This document shows, one piece after another, positions 31,977 through 40,366 of a stretch of 52,059 bases of DNA. The stretch spans positions 1-52,059 of the forward strand of contig CANGIQ010000001.1 in the NCBI GenBank assembly GCA_947453965.1. Direction: 5' to 3'. Positions within the stretch are counted from its first letter, which is position 1; every line of letters begins with the position of its first letter. The DNA is from Comamonadaceae bacterium. Lineage in GTDB: Bacteria > Pseudomonadota > Gammaproteobacteria > Burkholderiales > Burkholderiaceae_C. The position numbers and the translations under genes are program-made. The notes below the pieces were generated by a model, which worked only from the letters and a program-made list of their open reading frames with translations, made no database searches and was not told the origin of the DNA.

Positions 31977-32750
31977 TTACCCGAGCGCTGGCTTGACCAA
32001 AGGCTGGGCCAGAGCACCGCCTTCTTGGGGCCAAAAACTGCTGTCGGCTTGTTGAATGCGTTTGCTGGCATGGCGCATGTGCAGGGTAGCGGCGCGGTGG
32101 GCGCCTTTGCCATCGCCTGCTTCAATCGCTTGCACGATGGCGTGGTGTTCTTGCCGCACCGCATTGGCAAAGTCCAGGCGTCGCGCTTCGTTGGCCCGCG
32201 TCACACGTGTGCCACCGCGCAGGAATTGCGCCAAATAATCCAAGGTGCTGATCAGAAACGGGTTGCCTGCGGCTTTGGCGATGGCACGGTGAAATTGCAC
32301 ATCCTCTTCCACGCCGTCTTCGCCTTTTTCAACCGCCACATCGAGCGCCTTGAGCGCCTTGTGAATGGCGCGCATGTCGGCAGCACTGCGTTTCTCTGCG
32401 GCGAGTTGGGCGCACTCGGCTTCCAAGGCACGACGCACTTCCACGATGTGGATCACCGCCTCGCGCGAAGCGGCATAGCGGGCATCGAAATTCAGCGGTT
32501 CAAAGGCCGCGCTTGGATCGACATACACGCCACTGCCTTGGCGCGAGCTGACCAAGCCCAGCGATTTGAGCCGTGACAGGGCTTCGCGCACCACCGTGCG
32601 GCTGACCTGGAACTGCGCCACCAGCTGGGCCTCGGTGGGCAATTTGTCGCCGGGCGCGAGCCGTCCTTCGCGAATTTCATTCGCGAGCCGCTGCGCCACT
32701 TGAACGGACAAACGATCTGCCGTCACCACCGGTGAAAAAGAAGTTGTCAT
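31977..32750 (-). CDS. GntR-family (FCD) regulator of tetronate genes
   Basis: The 257-residue FadR-type regulator has an N-terminal winged helix (about 12-75), SVQVAQRLANEIREGRLAPG, LPTEAQLVAQFQVSRTVVREALSRLKSLGLV. A C-terminal FCD ligand domain follows, with the metal-site pattern DVQFHRAIAKAAGNP, EHHAIVQAIEAGD and HMRHA. ATG 32750 gives the normal short lead before the DNA-binding domain. A GTG 57 bases upstream is possible but adds an atypical tail. No ribosome-binding site is visible, and the start codon lies within operator TTGTCATACAA. It is divergent from the second GntR gene. Likely inducer: threonate or a pathway intermediate (inference). Confidence 0.88.
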   Translation of the reverse strand: MTTSFSPVVTADRLSVQVAQRLANEIREGRLAPGDKLPTEAQLVAQFQVSRTVVREALSRLKSLGLVSSRQGSGVYVDPSAAFEPLNFDARYAASREAVIHIVEVRRALEAECAQLAAEKRSAADMRAIHKALKALDVAVEKGEDGVEEDVQFHRAIAKAAGNPFLISTLDYLAQFLRGGTRVTRANEARRLDFANAVRQEHHAIVQAIEAGDGKGAHRAATLHMRHASKRIQQADSSFWPQEGGALAQPLVKPALG

Positions 32751-32754
32751 ACAA
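32744..32754. promoter_or_regulatory. GntR/FCD operator over the regulator start codon
   Basis: Second exact copy of TTGTCATACAA. It covers the predicted ATG of the tetronate GntR gene (32748-32750). Binding here would block initiation or elongation, giving negative autoregulation. Confidence 0.7.
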
Positions 32755-32835
32755 ACCCATGAATTTGGGCGATCATCGCAGAATCTTTCGCGCAGATGTC
32801 TTGCCACATGCGTGTGCTGTCAATGGCTTGACTGG

Positions 32836-32845
32836 ATGTATACAT
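32836..32845. promoter_or_regulatory. TGTATACA operator, distal copy
   Basis: ATGTATACAT is a perfect 10-base palindrome in the gap between the two divergent GntR genes. A second TGTATACA at 32900-32907 has its centre exactly 63 bp away, six helical turns. This suits binding of two dimers on one DNA face by the downstream VanR-like GntR protein. Confidence 0.65.
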
Positions 32846-32869
32846 AAATCAGGTGAAAACCCTGATTTA
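32845..32869. promoter_or_regulatory. Inverted repeat between the TGTATACA sites
   Basis: TAAATCAGG (32845-32853) and CCTGATTTA (32861-32869) form a 9-base perfect dyad around TGAAAAC. It could be a third operator or a short hairpin, and it belongs to neither of the two site types nearby. Confidence 0.45.
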
Positions 32870-32899
32870 AGTCAAAAAATCATTGATTTTCTATTTCAA

Positions 32900-32907
32900 T
32901 GTATACA
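32900..32907. promoter_or_regulatory. TGTATACA operator, proximal copy overlapping the -10 region
   Basis: The 8-base palindrome TGTATACA overlaps TACAAT (32904-32909), a likely -10 element only nine bases before the GntR ATG at 32918. Binding here would stop transcription of the regulator and probably of the following ABC-vanAB operon. Confidence 0.65.
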
Positions 32908-32917
32908 ATTTTGACCC

Positions 32918-33685
32918 ATGGCATCCATTCATCCTTTGAATTCACCTGCAGCAGATCTTCATGACGAGGGTGGCTCGCATGTGGTCAAAGTTCAGCTCAA
33001 ATTGCGTGAGTTGATCTTGGCAGGCGGTTTGGAGCCCGGCGCCCGCATCACCGAATTGGCTGTTGCCGAAAAGCTGGGTGTCTCGCGCACGCCCATTCGT
33101 GCCGCCCTGATGCGCTTGGAGCAAGAGGGCTTGTTGCAAGCCTGGCCCAGCGGTGGTTATGCCGTGCGTACGTTCTCGGAGCGTGATGTGGCCGATGCCA
33201 TCGCCTTGCGCGGCACGATTGAAGGTTTGGCGGCCCAATCGGCGGCGCAACAAGGTGTAACGCCCGCCCTGTTGGCGCAAGCCCATGCCTGTTTGGACGA
33301 CATCGACCTGGTGCTGGCCACACCCACCCTGGATGACCAAGCGTTTTCACGCTATGTGGTGCTCAACCGCCAGTTTCACCAAATGCTCGGTGAGCTCAGC
33401 GGCAGCGCCGTGCTGACGCGTGAACTCGAGCGCGTGGCCAGCATGCCGTTTGCATCGCCCTCAGGCTTTGTGCTGGCCCAGGCCAACACGCCGCAAGCGC
33501 GTGACATGCTGATCGTGGCGCAAGATCAACATCGCCAAGTGTTGGATGCGATCGAGCGCCGCGAGGGCGCCCGTGCTGATGCCATCATGCGCGAACATTC
33601 GCGCTTGGCCGAACGTAATTTAAGAGAAGCCGTGCGCCGCCCCGAGGTCGTGCCCGGTGGCCGACTGATTCAACAACCGCAATGA
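32918..33685 (+). CDS. GntR-family (FCD) regulator, VanR-like
   Basis: The 255-residue regulator has a FadR-type winged helix at about 22-90: KVQLKLRELILAGGLEPGARI, ELAVAEKLGVSRTPIRAALMRLEQEGLL. The FCD domain follows, with RYVVLNRQFHQMLGELSGSAV and DQHRQVLDAIERRE. It precedes an ABC importer by 18 bases and VanAB-type genes further on, so it is probably their repressor, as VanR proteins are for vanAB. No ribosome-binding site precedes ATG 32918, and a -10-like TACAAT ends nine bases before it, which suggests a leaderless message. The TGTATACA sites upstream are the likely binding sites. Confidence 0.87.
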   Translation: MASIHPLNSPAADLHDEGGSHVVKVQLKLRELILAGGLEPGARITELAVAEKLGVSRTPIRAALMRLEQEGLLQAWPSGGYAVRTFSERDVADAIALRGTIEGLAAQSAAQQGVTPALLAQAHACLDDIDLVLATPTLDDQAFSRYVVLNRQFHQMLGELSGSAVLTRELERVASMPFASPSGFVLAQANTPQARDMLIVAQDQHRQVLDAIERREGARADAIMREHSRLAERNLREAVRRPEVVPGGRLIQQPQ

Positions 33686-33703
33686 TTTTTTAAGGAGACA
33701 GAG

Positions 33704-34870
33704 ATGGACAAACGTTTCTTCATTCGTGCCGTGGCTTCTGCTGCCATGGTGGCTTGCGTCGGTAGCGCGATGGCGCAAGACAAATTCAAGATCGGCTTGA
33801 TCTTGCCCATGACCGGCCCGTTTGCCTCCACCGGCAAACAAATCGAAGCCGCCGCGCGTCTGTACATCGCCCAAAACGGCGACACCGTGGCCGGCAAAAA
33901 AGTCGAGCTGATCGTCAAAGACGACACCAGCGCGCCTGATGTGACCAAGCGCATTGCGCAAGAGTTGGTGGTCAACGACAAGGTCAATGTGTTGGCTGGT
34001 TTTGGCCTCACGCCTTTGGCCCTGGCCACAGCGCCCATCGCTACACAAAGCAAAACCCCCTTGGTGGTGATGGCTGCTGCGACATCGAGCATCACCGAAG
34101 CCTCGCCTTACATCATCCGCACCAGCTTCACCTTGCCCCAAGCGGCGGTGGGCATTGCCGATTGGGCACCGAACAACGGCATCAAAAAAGTGGTGTCCTT
34201 GGTGGCCGACTACGGTCCTGGCATTGACGCTGAAAAGTATTTCAAAGACCGCTTCACCTTCAACGGTGGCCAAGTGATCGAGACCTTGCGCGTGCCCATG
34301 CGCAACCCTGACTTCGCACCGTTCTTGCAAAAAGTGCGTGATTTGAAGCCTGATGCTCTGTATGTGTTTGTGCCCTCTGGCGCGGGTGCAGCCTTGATGA
34401 AGCAATTCGCCGAACGCGGCATGGACAAAGCCGGTATCCGCTTGATCGGCACCGGTGACATCACCGACGACGATATCTTGAACAGCATGGGCGATGTGGC
34501 GCTGGGCGTGGTGACCTCGCACCACTACTCAACATCGCACAACTCGCCTGCGAACAAGAAGTTTGTGGCCGCGTTTGAAAAAGCCAATGCTGGCTTGCGT
34601 CCTAACTTCATGGCCGTGGGCGGCTATGACGGCATGCGCGTGATTTACGAAGCGGCCAAAGCCACCAAAGGCGGCAGCGGCGAGGCTTTGTTGACGGCCA
34701 TGAAGGGCCAGATTTTTGAAAGCCCCCGCGGCCCCATGTTCATCGACGCGCAAACACGCGATGTGGTGCACAACATCTACATCCGCAAGGTGGAGCGCGT
34801 GAACGGTCAGCTCTACAACCAAGAGTTCTCCACCCTCAAAGACGTCAAAGATCCAGGTAAAAGCAAGTGA
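33704..34870 (+). CDS. ABC transporter substrate-binding protein, branched-chain type
   Basis: Periplasmic receptor of 388 residues. It starts with the signal peptide MDKRFFIRAVASAAMVACVGSA, probably cut after AMAQ. The mature part begins KFKIGLILPMTGPFASTGKQ, with a clear ligand-loop TGPFAS. The second lobe contains YGPGIDAEKYFKDRF and VGGYDGMRVIYEAA. AAGGAG precedes ATG 33704. It is the receptor of the livHMGF-like set that follows, all joined to a Rieske demethylase pair, so a methoxylated aromatic acid is a plausible ligand. It is clearly different in sequence from the binding protein at 10121. Confidence 0.92.
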   Translation: MDKRFFIRAVASAAMVACVGSAMAQDKFKIGLILPMTGPFASTGKQIEAAARLYIAQNGDTVAGKKVELIVKDDTSAPDVTKRIAQELVVNDKVNVLAGFGLTPLALATAPIATQSKTPLVVMAAATSSITEASPYIIRTSFTLPQAAVGIADWAPNNGIKKVVSLVADYGPGIDAEKYFKDRFTFNGGQVIETLRVPMRNPDFAPFLQKVRDLKPDALYVFVPSGAGAALMKQFAERGMDKAGIRLIGTGDITDDDILNSMGDVALGVVTSHHYSTSHNSPANKKFVAAFEKANAGLRPNFMAVGGYDGMRVIYEAAKATKGGSGEALLTAMKGQIFESPRGPMFIDAQTRDVVHNIYIRKVERVNGQLYNQEFSTLKDVKDPGKSK

Positions 34871-35742
34871 CCATTCTGTTTGACGGCATTGCCTACGGCA
34901 TGCTGCTTTTCATCTTGGCGGTTGGGCTGTCCGTGACGATGGGGTTGATGAATTTCATCAACCTTGCGCACGGCGCCTTTGCCATGGCAGGGGGCTACCT
35001 CACCGTGGTGCTGATGCAGCGCTATGAGGTGCCGTTTTTGGTGTGTTTGCCCTTGGCGTTTGTGGCCACGGCCTTGCTGGGTGCGTTGTTAGAACGCACC
35101 TTGTACCGACCGATGTACCGTAAACCGCATTTGGACCAGGTGCTGTTCTCGATTGGCCTGGCCTTCATGGCCGTGGCCTCGGTGGATTATTTTGTGGGTT
35201 CACAACAGCAGATCATGCAGTTGCCTGAATGGCTCAAAGGCCGCACCGAGTTATGGGACGGCCAGCCTTGGGCGTTGGGCATGGGCCACTACCGTTTGTT
35301 CATCATCGCCGTGTGTGCGGCGTTGACGGTGGGCCTGCAGTATGTGTTGTCGGCCACGCGTTTTGGCAGCCGTTTACGCGCCAGTGTGGACGACCCACGC
35401 GTGGCCTCTGGCTTGGGCATTAACGTCAATGTGGTGTTTGCAGCCACCTTCGCCGTGGGCTCGGGCTTGGCCGGTTTGGGCGGTGCTTTGGGTGCTGAAG
35501 TGCTGGGGCTGGATCCGACCTTTCCACTCAAGTTCATGGTGTATTTCTTGATTGTGGTGGCCGTGGGCGGCACCTCGTCGATCACCGGGCCTTTGTTGGC
35601 TGCGCTCTTGCTGGGCGTGGCCGATGTGGCGGGTAAATATTACGTGCCCAAGTTGGGCGCGTTCATTGTGTATTCACTCATGTTGGCAATTTTGATTTGG
35701 CGTCCGCAAGGCCTGTTTGTGCGACAAGGAGGCAAGTCATGA
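34867..35742 (+). CDS. ABC transporter permease, LivH type
   Basis: Inner-membrane permease of 291 residues with about eight hydrophobic segments and the LivH hallmark MGLMNFINLAHGAFAMAGGYLTV near the N-terminus. DDPRVASGLGINVNVVF is the conserved cytoplasmic loop that contacts the ATPase. The start is GTG 34867, which overlaps the TGA of the binding-protein gene by four bases (GTGA), a coupled start. The gene ends overlapping the next ATG by four bases. Confidence 0.93.
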   Translation: MTILFDGIAYGMLLFILAVGLSVTMGLMNFINLAHGAFAMAGGYLTVVLMQRYEVPFLVCLPLAFVATALLGALLERTLYRPMYRKPHLDQVLFSIGLAFMAVASVDYFVGSQQQIMQLPEWLKGRTELWDGQPWALGMGHYRLFIIAVCAALTVGLQYVLSATRFGSRLRASVDDPRVASGLGINVNVVFAATFAVGSGLAGLGGALGAEVLGLDPTFPLKFMVYFLIVVAVGGTSSITGPLLAALLLGVADVAGKYYVPKLGAFIVYSLMLAILIWRPQGLFVRQGGKS

Positions 35743-36707
35743 CGTCTGTGACTTCTCTGGCGCAGCAGAGTGTGTTGAACACCTCGCGCATGAAAGTGTG
35801 GGAGCCTGTGTTTTGGTTGCTCGCCCTGGCCTCGCCTTGGCTGGCCCAACAACATGCCTTGATCATCAACGAAATTGCCATCGTGGCTTTGTTTGCCGTG
35901 TCTTTGGATTTGGTGCTGGGCTACACCGGCATCGTGTCGCTGGGGCATGCGGCCTTTTTGGGCTTTGGCGCTTACTCGGCAGCCTTGTTTGCCAAGTGGG
36001 TCATGCCCGACCCCTTGGTGGGTTTGCTGGTGGGTACCCTTGCTGCGACGGTGTTGGGCGCTGTGTGTTCCACCACCATTTTGCGCGGCTCAGACCTGAC
36101 CCGTTTGATGGTCACCCTCGGCATGGCCCTCATCTTGTATGAACTGGCCAACAAGTTGGACTGGTTGACCGGTGGTTCAGACGGCTTGCAAGGCGTGGTC
36201 ATGGGGCCCGTGCTGGGCCGCTTTGAGTTTGATCTGATGGGGCAAGTGGCTGCTTGGTATTCGCTTAGCGTGCTCTTTGTGTGTTTCATGCTGGTGCGTC
36301 GCTTGGTGCATTCGCCATTCGGCGCCACCTTGATGGCCGTGCGCGACAACCGCTTGCGCGCGATGGCCATTGGTATTCCAGTGCATGCGCGCTTGGCCGT
36401 GGTCTACGCGACGGCGGCTGGTGTGGCGGGTGCAGCGGGCGCACTGATGGCGCAAACCACCGGCTTTGCGTCGTTGGATGTGTTTGCCCTGGACCGTTCG
36501 GCCGACGTCATGCTGATGTTGGTCATTGGCGGGGTGGGTTGGTTGTATGGCGGGGTGGCAGGGGCCATTGTGTTCAAGCTCATGCACGACGTGATCTCGA
36601 GCATCACCCCACAGTATTGGACGTTTTGGATGGGCCTGTTTTTGGTCGTCCTCGTCATGGTCGGCCGTGAGCGACTGCTCAAGCCTTGGACATGGGGGCG
36701 CACATGA
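35739..36707 (+). CDS. ABC transporter permease, LivM type
   Basis: Second membrane subunit, 322 residues. ATG 35739 is chosen because AAGGAGG lies upstream and its ATGA overlaps the livH stop; a longer in-frame start at 35697 lies within livH. LivM features are LGYTGIVSLGHAAFLGFGAY, followed by multiple hydrophobic helices, and the cytoplasmic loop RDNRLRAMAIGIPVHARLA. It couples to LivG with another ATGA overlap. Unlike the first ABC cluster, permease and ATPase are separate proteins here. Confidence 0.93.
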   Translation: MTSVTSLAQQSVLNTSRMKVWEPVFWLLALASPWLAQQHALIINEIAIVALFAVSLDLVLGYTGIVSLGHAAFLGFGAYSAALFAKWVMPDPLVGLLVGTLAATVLGAVCSTTILRGSDLTRLMVTLGMALILYELANKLDWLTGGSDGLQGVVMGPVLGRFEFDLMGQVAAWYSLSVLFVCFMLVRRLVHSPFGATLMAVRDNRLRAMAIGIPVHARLAVVYATAAGVAGAAGALMAQTTGFASLDVFALDRSADVMLMLVIGGVGWLYGGVAGAIVFKLMHDVISSITPQYWTFWMGLFLVVLVMVGRERLLKPWTWGRT

Positions 36708-37471
36708 CTGACACACGCTATGTGTTGCAAACGCAAGGGCTGGTGAAACGCTTTGGCGGCATCACGGCCACTGACCATGTGACGCTGAACATCGCGCAAG
36801 GCGCACGCCACGCCCTGATTGGCCCCAATGGCGCGGGCAAAACCACGCTGATTAATTTGATGACCGGCGTGTTGCCACCGACCGAAGGCCGCATTGTTTT
36901 AGAAGGGCAAGACATCACCGAACTCGCACCGCATCAGCGCGTACGTCGCGGTTTGGTGCGTACGTTTCAAATCAATCAGCTGTTCAACAGCATGACACCG
37001 CTGGAAACCTTGGCCATGGTGGTGTCACAGCACCAAGGCCTGGGTGGCCGCTGGTGGCAGGCCTTGGGTCGCGACACCGCGGTGGTAGCGCGTTGCGAGC
37101 AATTGCTGGCGCAATTCCGCCTCACCGACGTGATGAACCAACGCACCGAGTTTTTGGCTTACGGCAAGCGCCGCTTGCTGGAGATGGCGATTGCCTTGGC
37201 CTGTGAGCCCCGTGTGTTGCTGCTCGACGAGCCGGTGGCCGGTGTGCCCGCCGGCGAGCGCGAAGAGCTGTTGCAAACTGTGTCGGCCTTGCCTGCCGAT
37301 GTGTCGGTGGTGTTGATTGAGCACGACATGGATTTGGTGTTTGAGTTTGCCAACCGCATCACCGTGTTGGTGAATGGCGCGGTGCTGACCGAAGGCACAC
37401 CGGAGGAGATTGCGCACGACCCCCAAGTCAAAGCGGTGTACCTCGGCCATGGGGAGGATGCGCATGTCTGA
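36704..37471 (+). CDS. ABC transporter ATP-binding protein, LivG type
   Basis: ATPase of 255 residues from ATG 36704, which overlaps the LivM stop (ATGA). It has LVKRFGGITATDHVTLNI at the start, Walker A GPNGAGKTT, and the Q-loop region RTFQINQLFNSMTPLE. The signature is LAYGKRRLLEMA, a LivG-type variation of LSGGQ. Walker B is VLLLDEPVAGV and the H-loop VLIEHDMD. It pairs with LivF to drive the importer. The 3' end overlaps livF by eight bases. Confidence 0.94.
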   Translation: MTDTRYVLQTQGLVKRFGGITATDHVTLNIAQGARHALIGPNGAGKTTLINLMTGVLPPTEGRIVLEGQDITELAPHQRVRRGLVRTFQINQLFNSMTPLETLAMVVSQHQGLGGRWWQALGRDTAVVARCEQLLAQFRLTDVMNQRTEFLAYGKRRLLEMAIALACEPRVLLLDEPVAGVPAGEREELLQTVSALPADVSVVLIEHDMDLVFEFANRITVLVNGAVLTEGTPEEIAHDPQVKAVYLGHGEDAHV

Positions 37472-38195
37472 TTTGTTACAAGTCGAACACGTGAGTGCCG
37501 GCTACGGCGAAGCCGTGGTGTTGAACGATGTGAGCTTCTCCTTGGCTGAGGGCGAGACCCTGGCTTTGCTAGGACGCAACGGCACGGGCAAAACCACCTT
37601 GATGGACACCTTGGCGGGCGCCACCCGTCAGCATGGTGGCCAGATTCATTTGCGTGGGGTGCCGCTGCACGGCATGCCTTCGCATGAGCGTGCCCATGCC
37701 GGTATTGGTTGGGTGCCGCAAGAGCGCTGCATTTTCAAATCGCTCACCGTCGATGAAAACCTCACCGCCGTGGCGCAACCTTCTCGTGCGGATCGAAAAA
37801 ACAACCCGTGGACGCCTGCGCGCGTGTACGAAATGTTTCCGCGTTTGGCCGAGCGAAAAAACAACTTGGGCACACAGCTCTCCGGTGGAGAACAACAAAT
37901 GTTGGCTGTAGGCCGCGCTTTGGTGCTCAACCCACGCATCTTGTTGCTGGACGAGCCACTGGAAGGCCTGGCACCCATCATCGTGCAAGAGCTGTTGCGC
38001 GCGATTGCACGCATCACCCGCGAAGAAGGCCTGTCGGCCATCATCGTGGAGCAACATCCCCAAGCGATTTTGGCCATCAGCCATCAAGCCGTGGTGCTTG
38101 ACCACGGCACGGTGGTACACCGTGGACGGGCCGATGAATTGCGCGCTGCGCCGGAGTTGCTGGATCAATTGCTGGGCGTGGCCCGCGTGTTGTAA
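37464..38195 (+). CDS. ABC transporter ATP-binding protein, LivF type
   Basis: Second ATPase, 243 residues from ATG 37464. GGGGAGG lies upstream, and the longer in-frame start at 37410 falls within livG. It has Walker A GRNGTGKTT, the LivF-typical GIGWVPQERCIFKSLTVDENL, a canonical LSGGEQQM signature, Walker B LLLDEPLEGLAP and the H-loop IIVEQHPQA. It completes the five-gene importer and lies 18 bases before the oxygenase gene, so uptake and demethylation share one transcript. Confidence 0.94.
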   Translation: MSDLLQVEHVSAGYGEAVVLNDVSFSLAEGETLALLGRNGTGKTTLMDTLAGATRQHGGQIHLRGVPLHGMPSHERAHAGIGWVPQERCIFKSLTVDENLTAVAQPSRADRKNNPWTPARVYEMFPRLAERKNNLGTQLSGGEQQMLAVGRALVLNPRILLLDEPLEGLAPIIVQELLRAIARITREEGLSAIIVEQHPQAILAISHQAVVLDHGTVVHRGRADELRAAPELLDQLLGVARVL

Positions 38196-38213
38196 ATCCT
38201 AGAGGGAATCTGT

Positions 38214-39254
38214 ATGTTTTTAAAAAATACCTGGTACGTGGCCTGCAAACCTGCTGATGTGGAGACCAAGCCCTTGGGCCGCAAGATCTGTAACGAGAGC
38301 ATGGTGTTTTACAAAGGCGAAGGCGGCAAGGTCGTGGCGCTGGAAGACTTTTGCCCACACCGTGGCGCCCCCTTGTCTTTGGGTTTTGTGTGCGAAGGCA
38401 AGCTGGTGTGTGGCTACCACGGCTTAGAGATGGGCTGCGACGGCAAAACCGTGGCCATGCCGGGTCAACGTGTGCGTGGTTTTCCTGCGATCCATGCCTA
38501 TCCCACCGTGGAGCGTTATGGCTTTGTGTGGGTGTGGCCCGGTGAGGCCGACAAGGCCGATGAAAGCTTGGTCCCGACGTTTGAATTCTTTGACAACCCA
38601 GCCTGGGCCTATGGCGGTGGGCTTTATCACATCCACTGCGACTACCGTTTGATGATCGACAACCTGATGGACTTGACGCACGAAACCTATGTGCACGCCA
38701 GCAGCATCGGGCAAAAAGAAATCGATGAAAGTCCTTGCGTCACCAAGGTTGATGGTGACCATGTGACGACCAGCCGTTTCATGGAGAACATCTCTGCCCC
38801 GCCGTTTTGGCAAATGGCATTGCGCGGCAACAACTTGGCCGACGATGTGCCAGTCGACCGTTGGCAAATTTGCCACTTCACGCCACCCAGCCACGTGATG
38901 ATCGAAGTGGGTGTGGCGCATGCAGGTAAAGGGGGTTACCACGCACCCGATGACAGCAAGGCTTACAGCGTGGTGGTGGACTTCATCACGCCAGAGACCG
39001 ACACCTCGATTTGGTATTTCTGGGGCATGGCCCGTAAATTCAAACCGCAGGACGCGGCATTGACCCAAAGCATTCAAGAAGGCCAAGGCAAGATCTTTGC
39101 CGAAGACCTGGACATGCTGGAGCTGCAGCAAAAGAATTTGCTGGCGCACCCCACGCGTGAATTGCTCAAACTCAACATCGATGCAGGCGGTGTGCAATCG
39201 CGTCGCGTGATCGAGCGCTTGTTGGCGCAAGAGCAAGGGGCTACTCATGGTTGA
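38214..39254 (+). CDS. vanA: Rieske oxygenase, vanillate O-demethylase oxygenase subunit type
   Basis: Terminal oxygenase of a two-component O-demethylase that releases formaldehyde from methoxy-aromatic acids such as vanillate. The 346-residue product has the Rieske [2Fe-2S] ligands C47-H49 (CPHRGAP) and C66-H69 (CGYHG). The mononuclear iron site lies in DNLMDLTHETYVHAS, with D153, H156 and H161. The MFLKNTWYVAC start and IDNLMDLTHETYVH are typical of VanA. GAGGGAA precedes ATG 38214. It overlaps vanB by eight bases. Other aryl-ether demethylases share this architecture, so vanillate is likely but not certain. Confidence 0.9.
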   Translation: MFLKNTWYVACKPADVETKPLGRKICNESMVFYKGEGGKVVALEDFCPHRGAPLSLGFVCEGKLVCGYHGLEMGCDGKTVAMPGQRVRGFPAIHAYPTVERYGFVWVWPGEADKADESLVPTFEFFDNPAWAYGGGLYHIHCDYRLMIDNLMDLTHETYVHASSIGQKEIDESPCVTKVDGDHVTTSRFMENISAPPFWQMALRGNNLADDVPVDRWQICHFTPPSHVMIEVGVAHAGKGGYHAPDDSKAYSVVVDFITPETDTSIWYFWGMARKFKPQDAALTQSIQEGQGKIFAEDLDMLELQQKNLLAHPTRELLKLNIDAGGVQSRRVIERLLAQEQGATHG

Positions 39255-40212
39255 TGCCACCTTGGCCGTGCGCGTGGCGCGCAAGCAAGTGGAAGCTGAG
39301 GGCATTTGCTCTTTAGAGCTGGTGTCGGCATCGGGCGGCGCTTTGCCTGCCTTCACGGCAGGTTCTCACATCGATGTGCACTTGCCGGGTGGTTTGACGC
39401 GTCAATACTCCCTGTGTAACAGCCCCTCAGAGGCGCACCGTTATGTCATTGCCGTGCTGCGCGATCCTGCCTCACGGGGTGGCTCGCAGGCGGTGCATGA
39501 CGGAGTACATGAAGGCGATACGCTGACCATCAGCGTGCCCAAAAATCACTTTGCTTTGGCGCTCGATGCCCAGCGTCATCTCCTGCTGGCGGGAGGCATT
39601 GGCGTGACGCCCTTGTTGGCCATGGCGGAGCAGCTGAGTGCTCAAGGTGCAGCGTTTGACTTGCATTACTGCGCACGCGCCAAGTCGCGCGCCGCTTTTG
39701 TGCAACGCATGTCTGACGCCCCGTTTGCATCACAGGTCCACATGCACTGGGACGATGTGCCCGCGCAACCCGCATTCGATGTGGCGGCCTTGCTCGCGCA
39801 GGTTCAAGCTTGGGTGCATGTTTATGTGTGCGGTCCCAAGGGCTTCATGGATTTTGTGTTGTCCACCGCCCGTGCTGCCGGTTGGCCTGAGGCGCAGCTG
39901 CATTTTGAATTTTTCGGTGCCGAAGTCGCGCATTCGGACTCGGATGCAGCCTTTATCGTCAAAATTGCCAGCACAGGTCAGGAAATCCAGGTGCCAGCAG
40001 AGCAAACCGTGGTGCAAGCCTTGCAGCACGCGGGTATTGATATTCCTATCGCCTGTGAGCAGGGCGTGTGTGGCACTTGTTTGACGCGTGTGCTGGAGGG
40101 TATTCCGGATCACAAAGACATGTATCTCACGCCTGAGGAACAAGCCGCCAACGACCAGTTCACGCCATGCTGCTCGCGGGCCAAATCGGCAGTGATGGTG
40201 TTGGACATTTAA
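39247..40212 (+). CDS. vanB: Vanillate O-demethylase-type reductase (FMN and plant-type 2Fe-2S)
   Basis: Electron-transfer partner of the VanA-type oxygenase: NADH to FMN to [2Fe-2S] to the Rieske centre. The 321-residue protein has the class IA order. An FMN-binding barrel with HLPGGLTRQYSLCNSP comes first, then an NAD-binding part with LAGGIGVTPLLAM and VYVCGPKGFMD. The C-terminal ferredoxin domain has CEQGVCGTC with a fourth cysteine in TPCCSRAK. It starts eight bases before the vanA stop and ends the operon. Confidence 0.93.
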   Translation: MVDATLAVRVARKQVEAEGICSLELVSASGGALPAFTAGSHIDVHLPGGLTRQYSLCNSPSEAHRYVIAVLRDPASRGGSQAVHDGVHEGDTLTISVPKNHFALALDAQRHLLLAGGIGVTPLLAMAEQLSAQGAAFDLHYCARAKSRAAFVQRMSDAPFASQVHMHWDDVPAQPAFDVAALLAQVQAWVHVYVCGPKGFMDFVLSTARAAGWPEAQLHFEFFGAEVAHSDSDAAFIVKIASTGQEIQVPAEQTVVQALQHAGIDIPIACEQGVCGTCLTRVLEGIPDHKDMYLTPEEQAANDQFTPCCSRAKSAVMVLDI

Positions 40213-40366
40213 GGTCTTAAATAATTCAAAATTTAAGTCTGACTTTCAAAAACACCGCTAAGTGGTTGCATTGACTGGATTTTTTATCTTAAATAAACAA
40301 CACTGAAACCAATAAAATATAGTTTTTGCCGGTTTTATTGCTAAAATTAACGGTAAGGAGTTTTAT
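40213..40366. promoter_or_regulatory. AT-rich promoter region of the bactofilin cluster
   Basis: This 154-base spacer begins with a weak AT hairpin, CTTAAAT/ATTTAAG (40216-40222 and 40231-40237), that may help end the vanAB message. TTGACT (40271-40276), a 17-base spacer and TAAACA (40294-40299) form a candidate promoter. AAGGAG just before ATG 40367 gives a strong ribosome-binding site for the first bactofilin. Confidence 0.4.
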
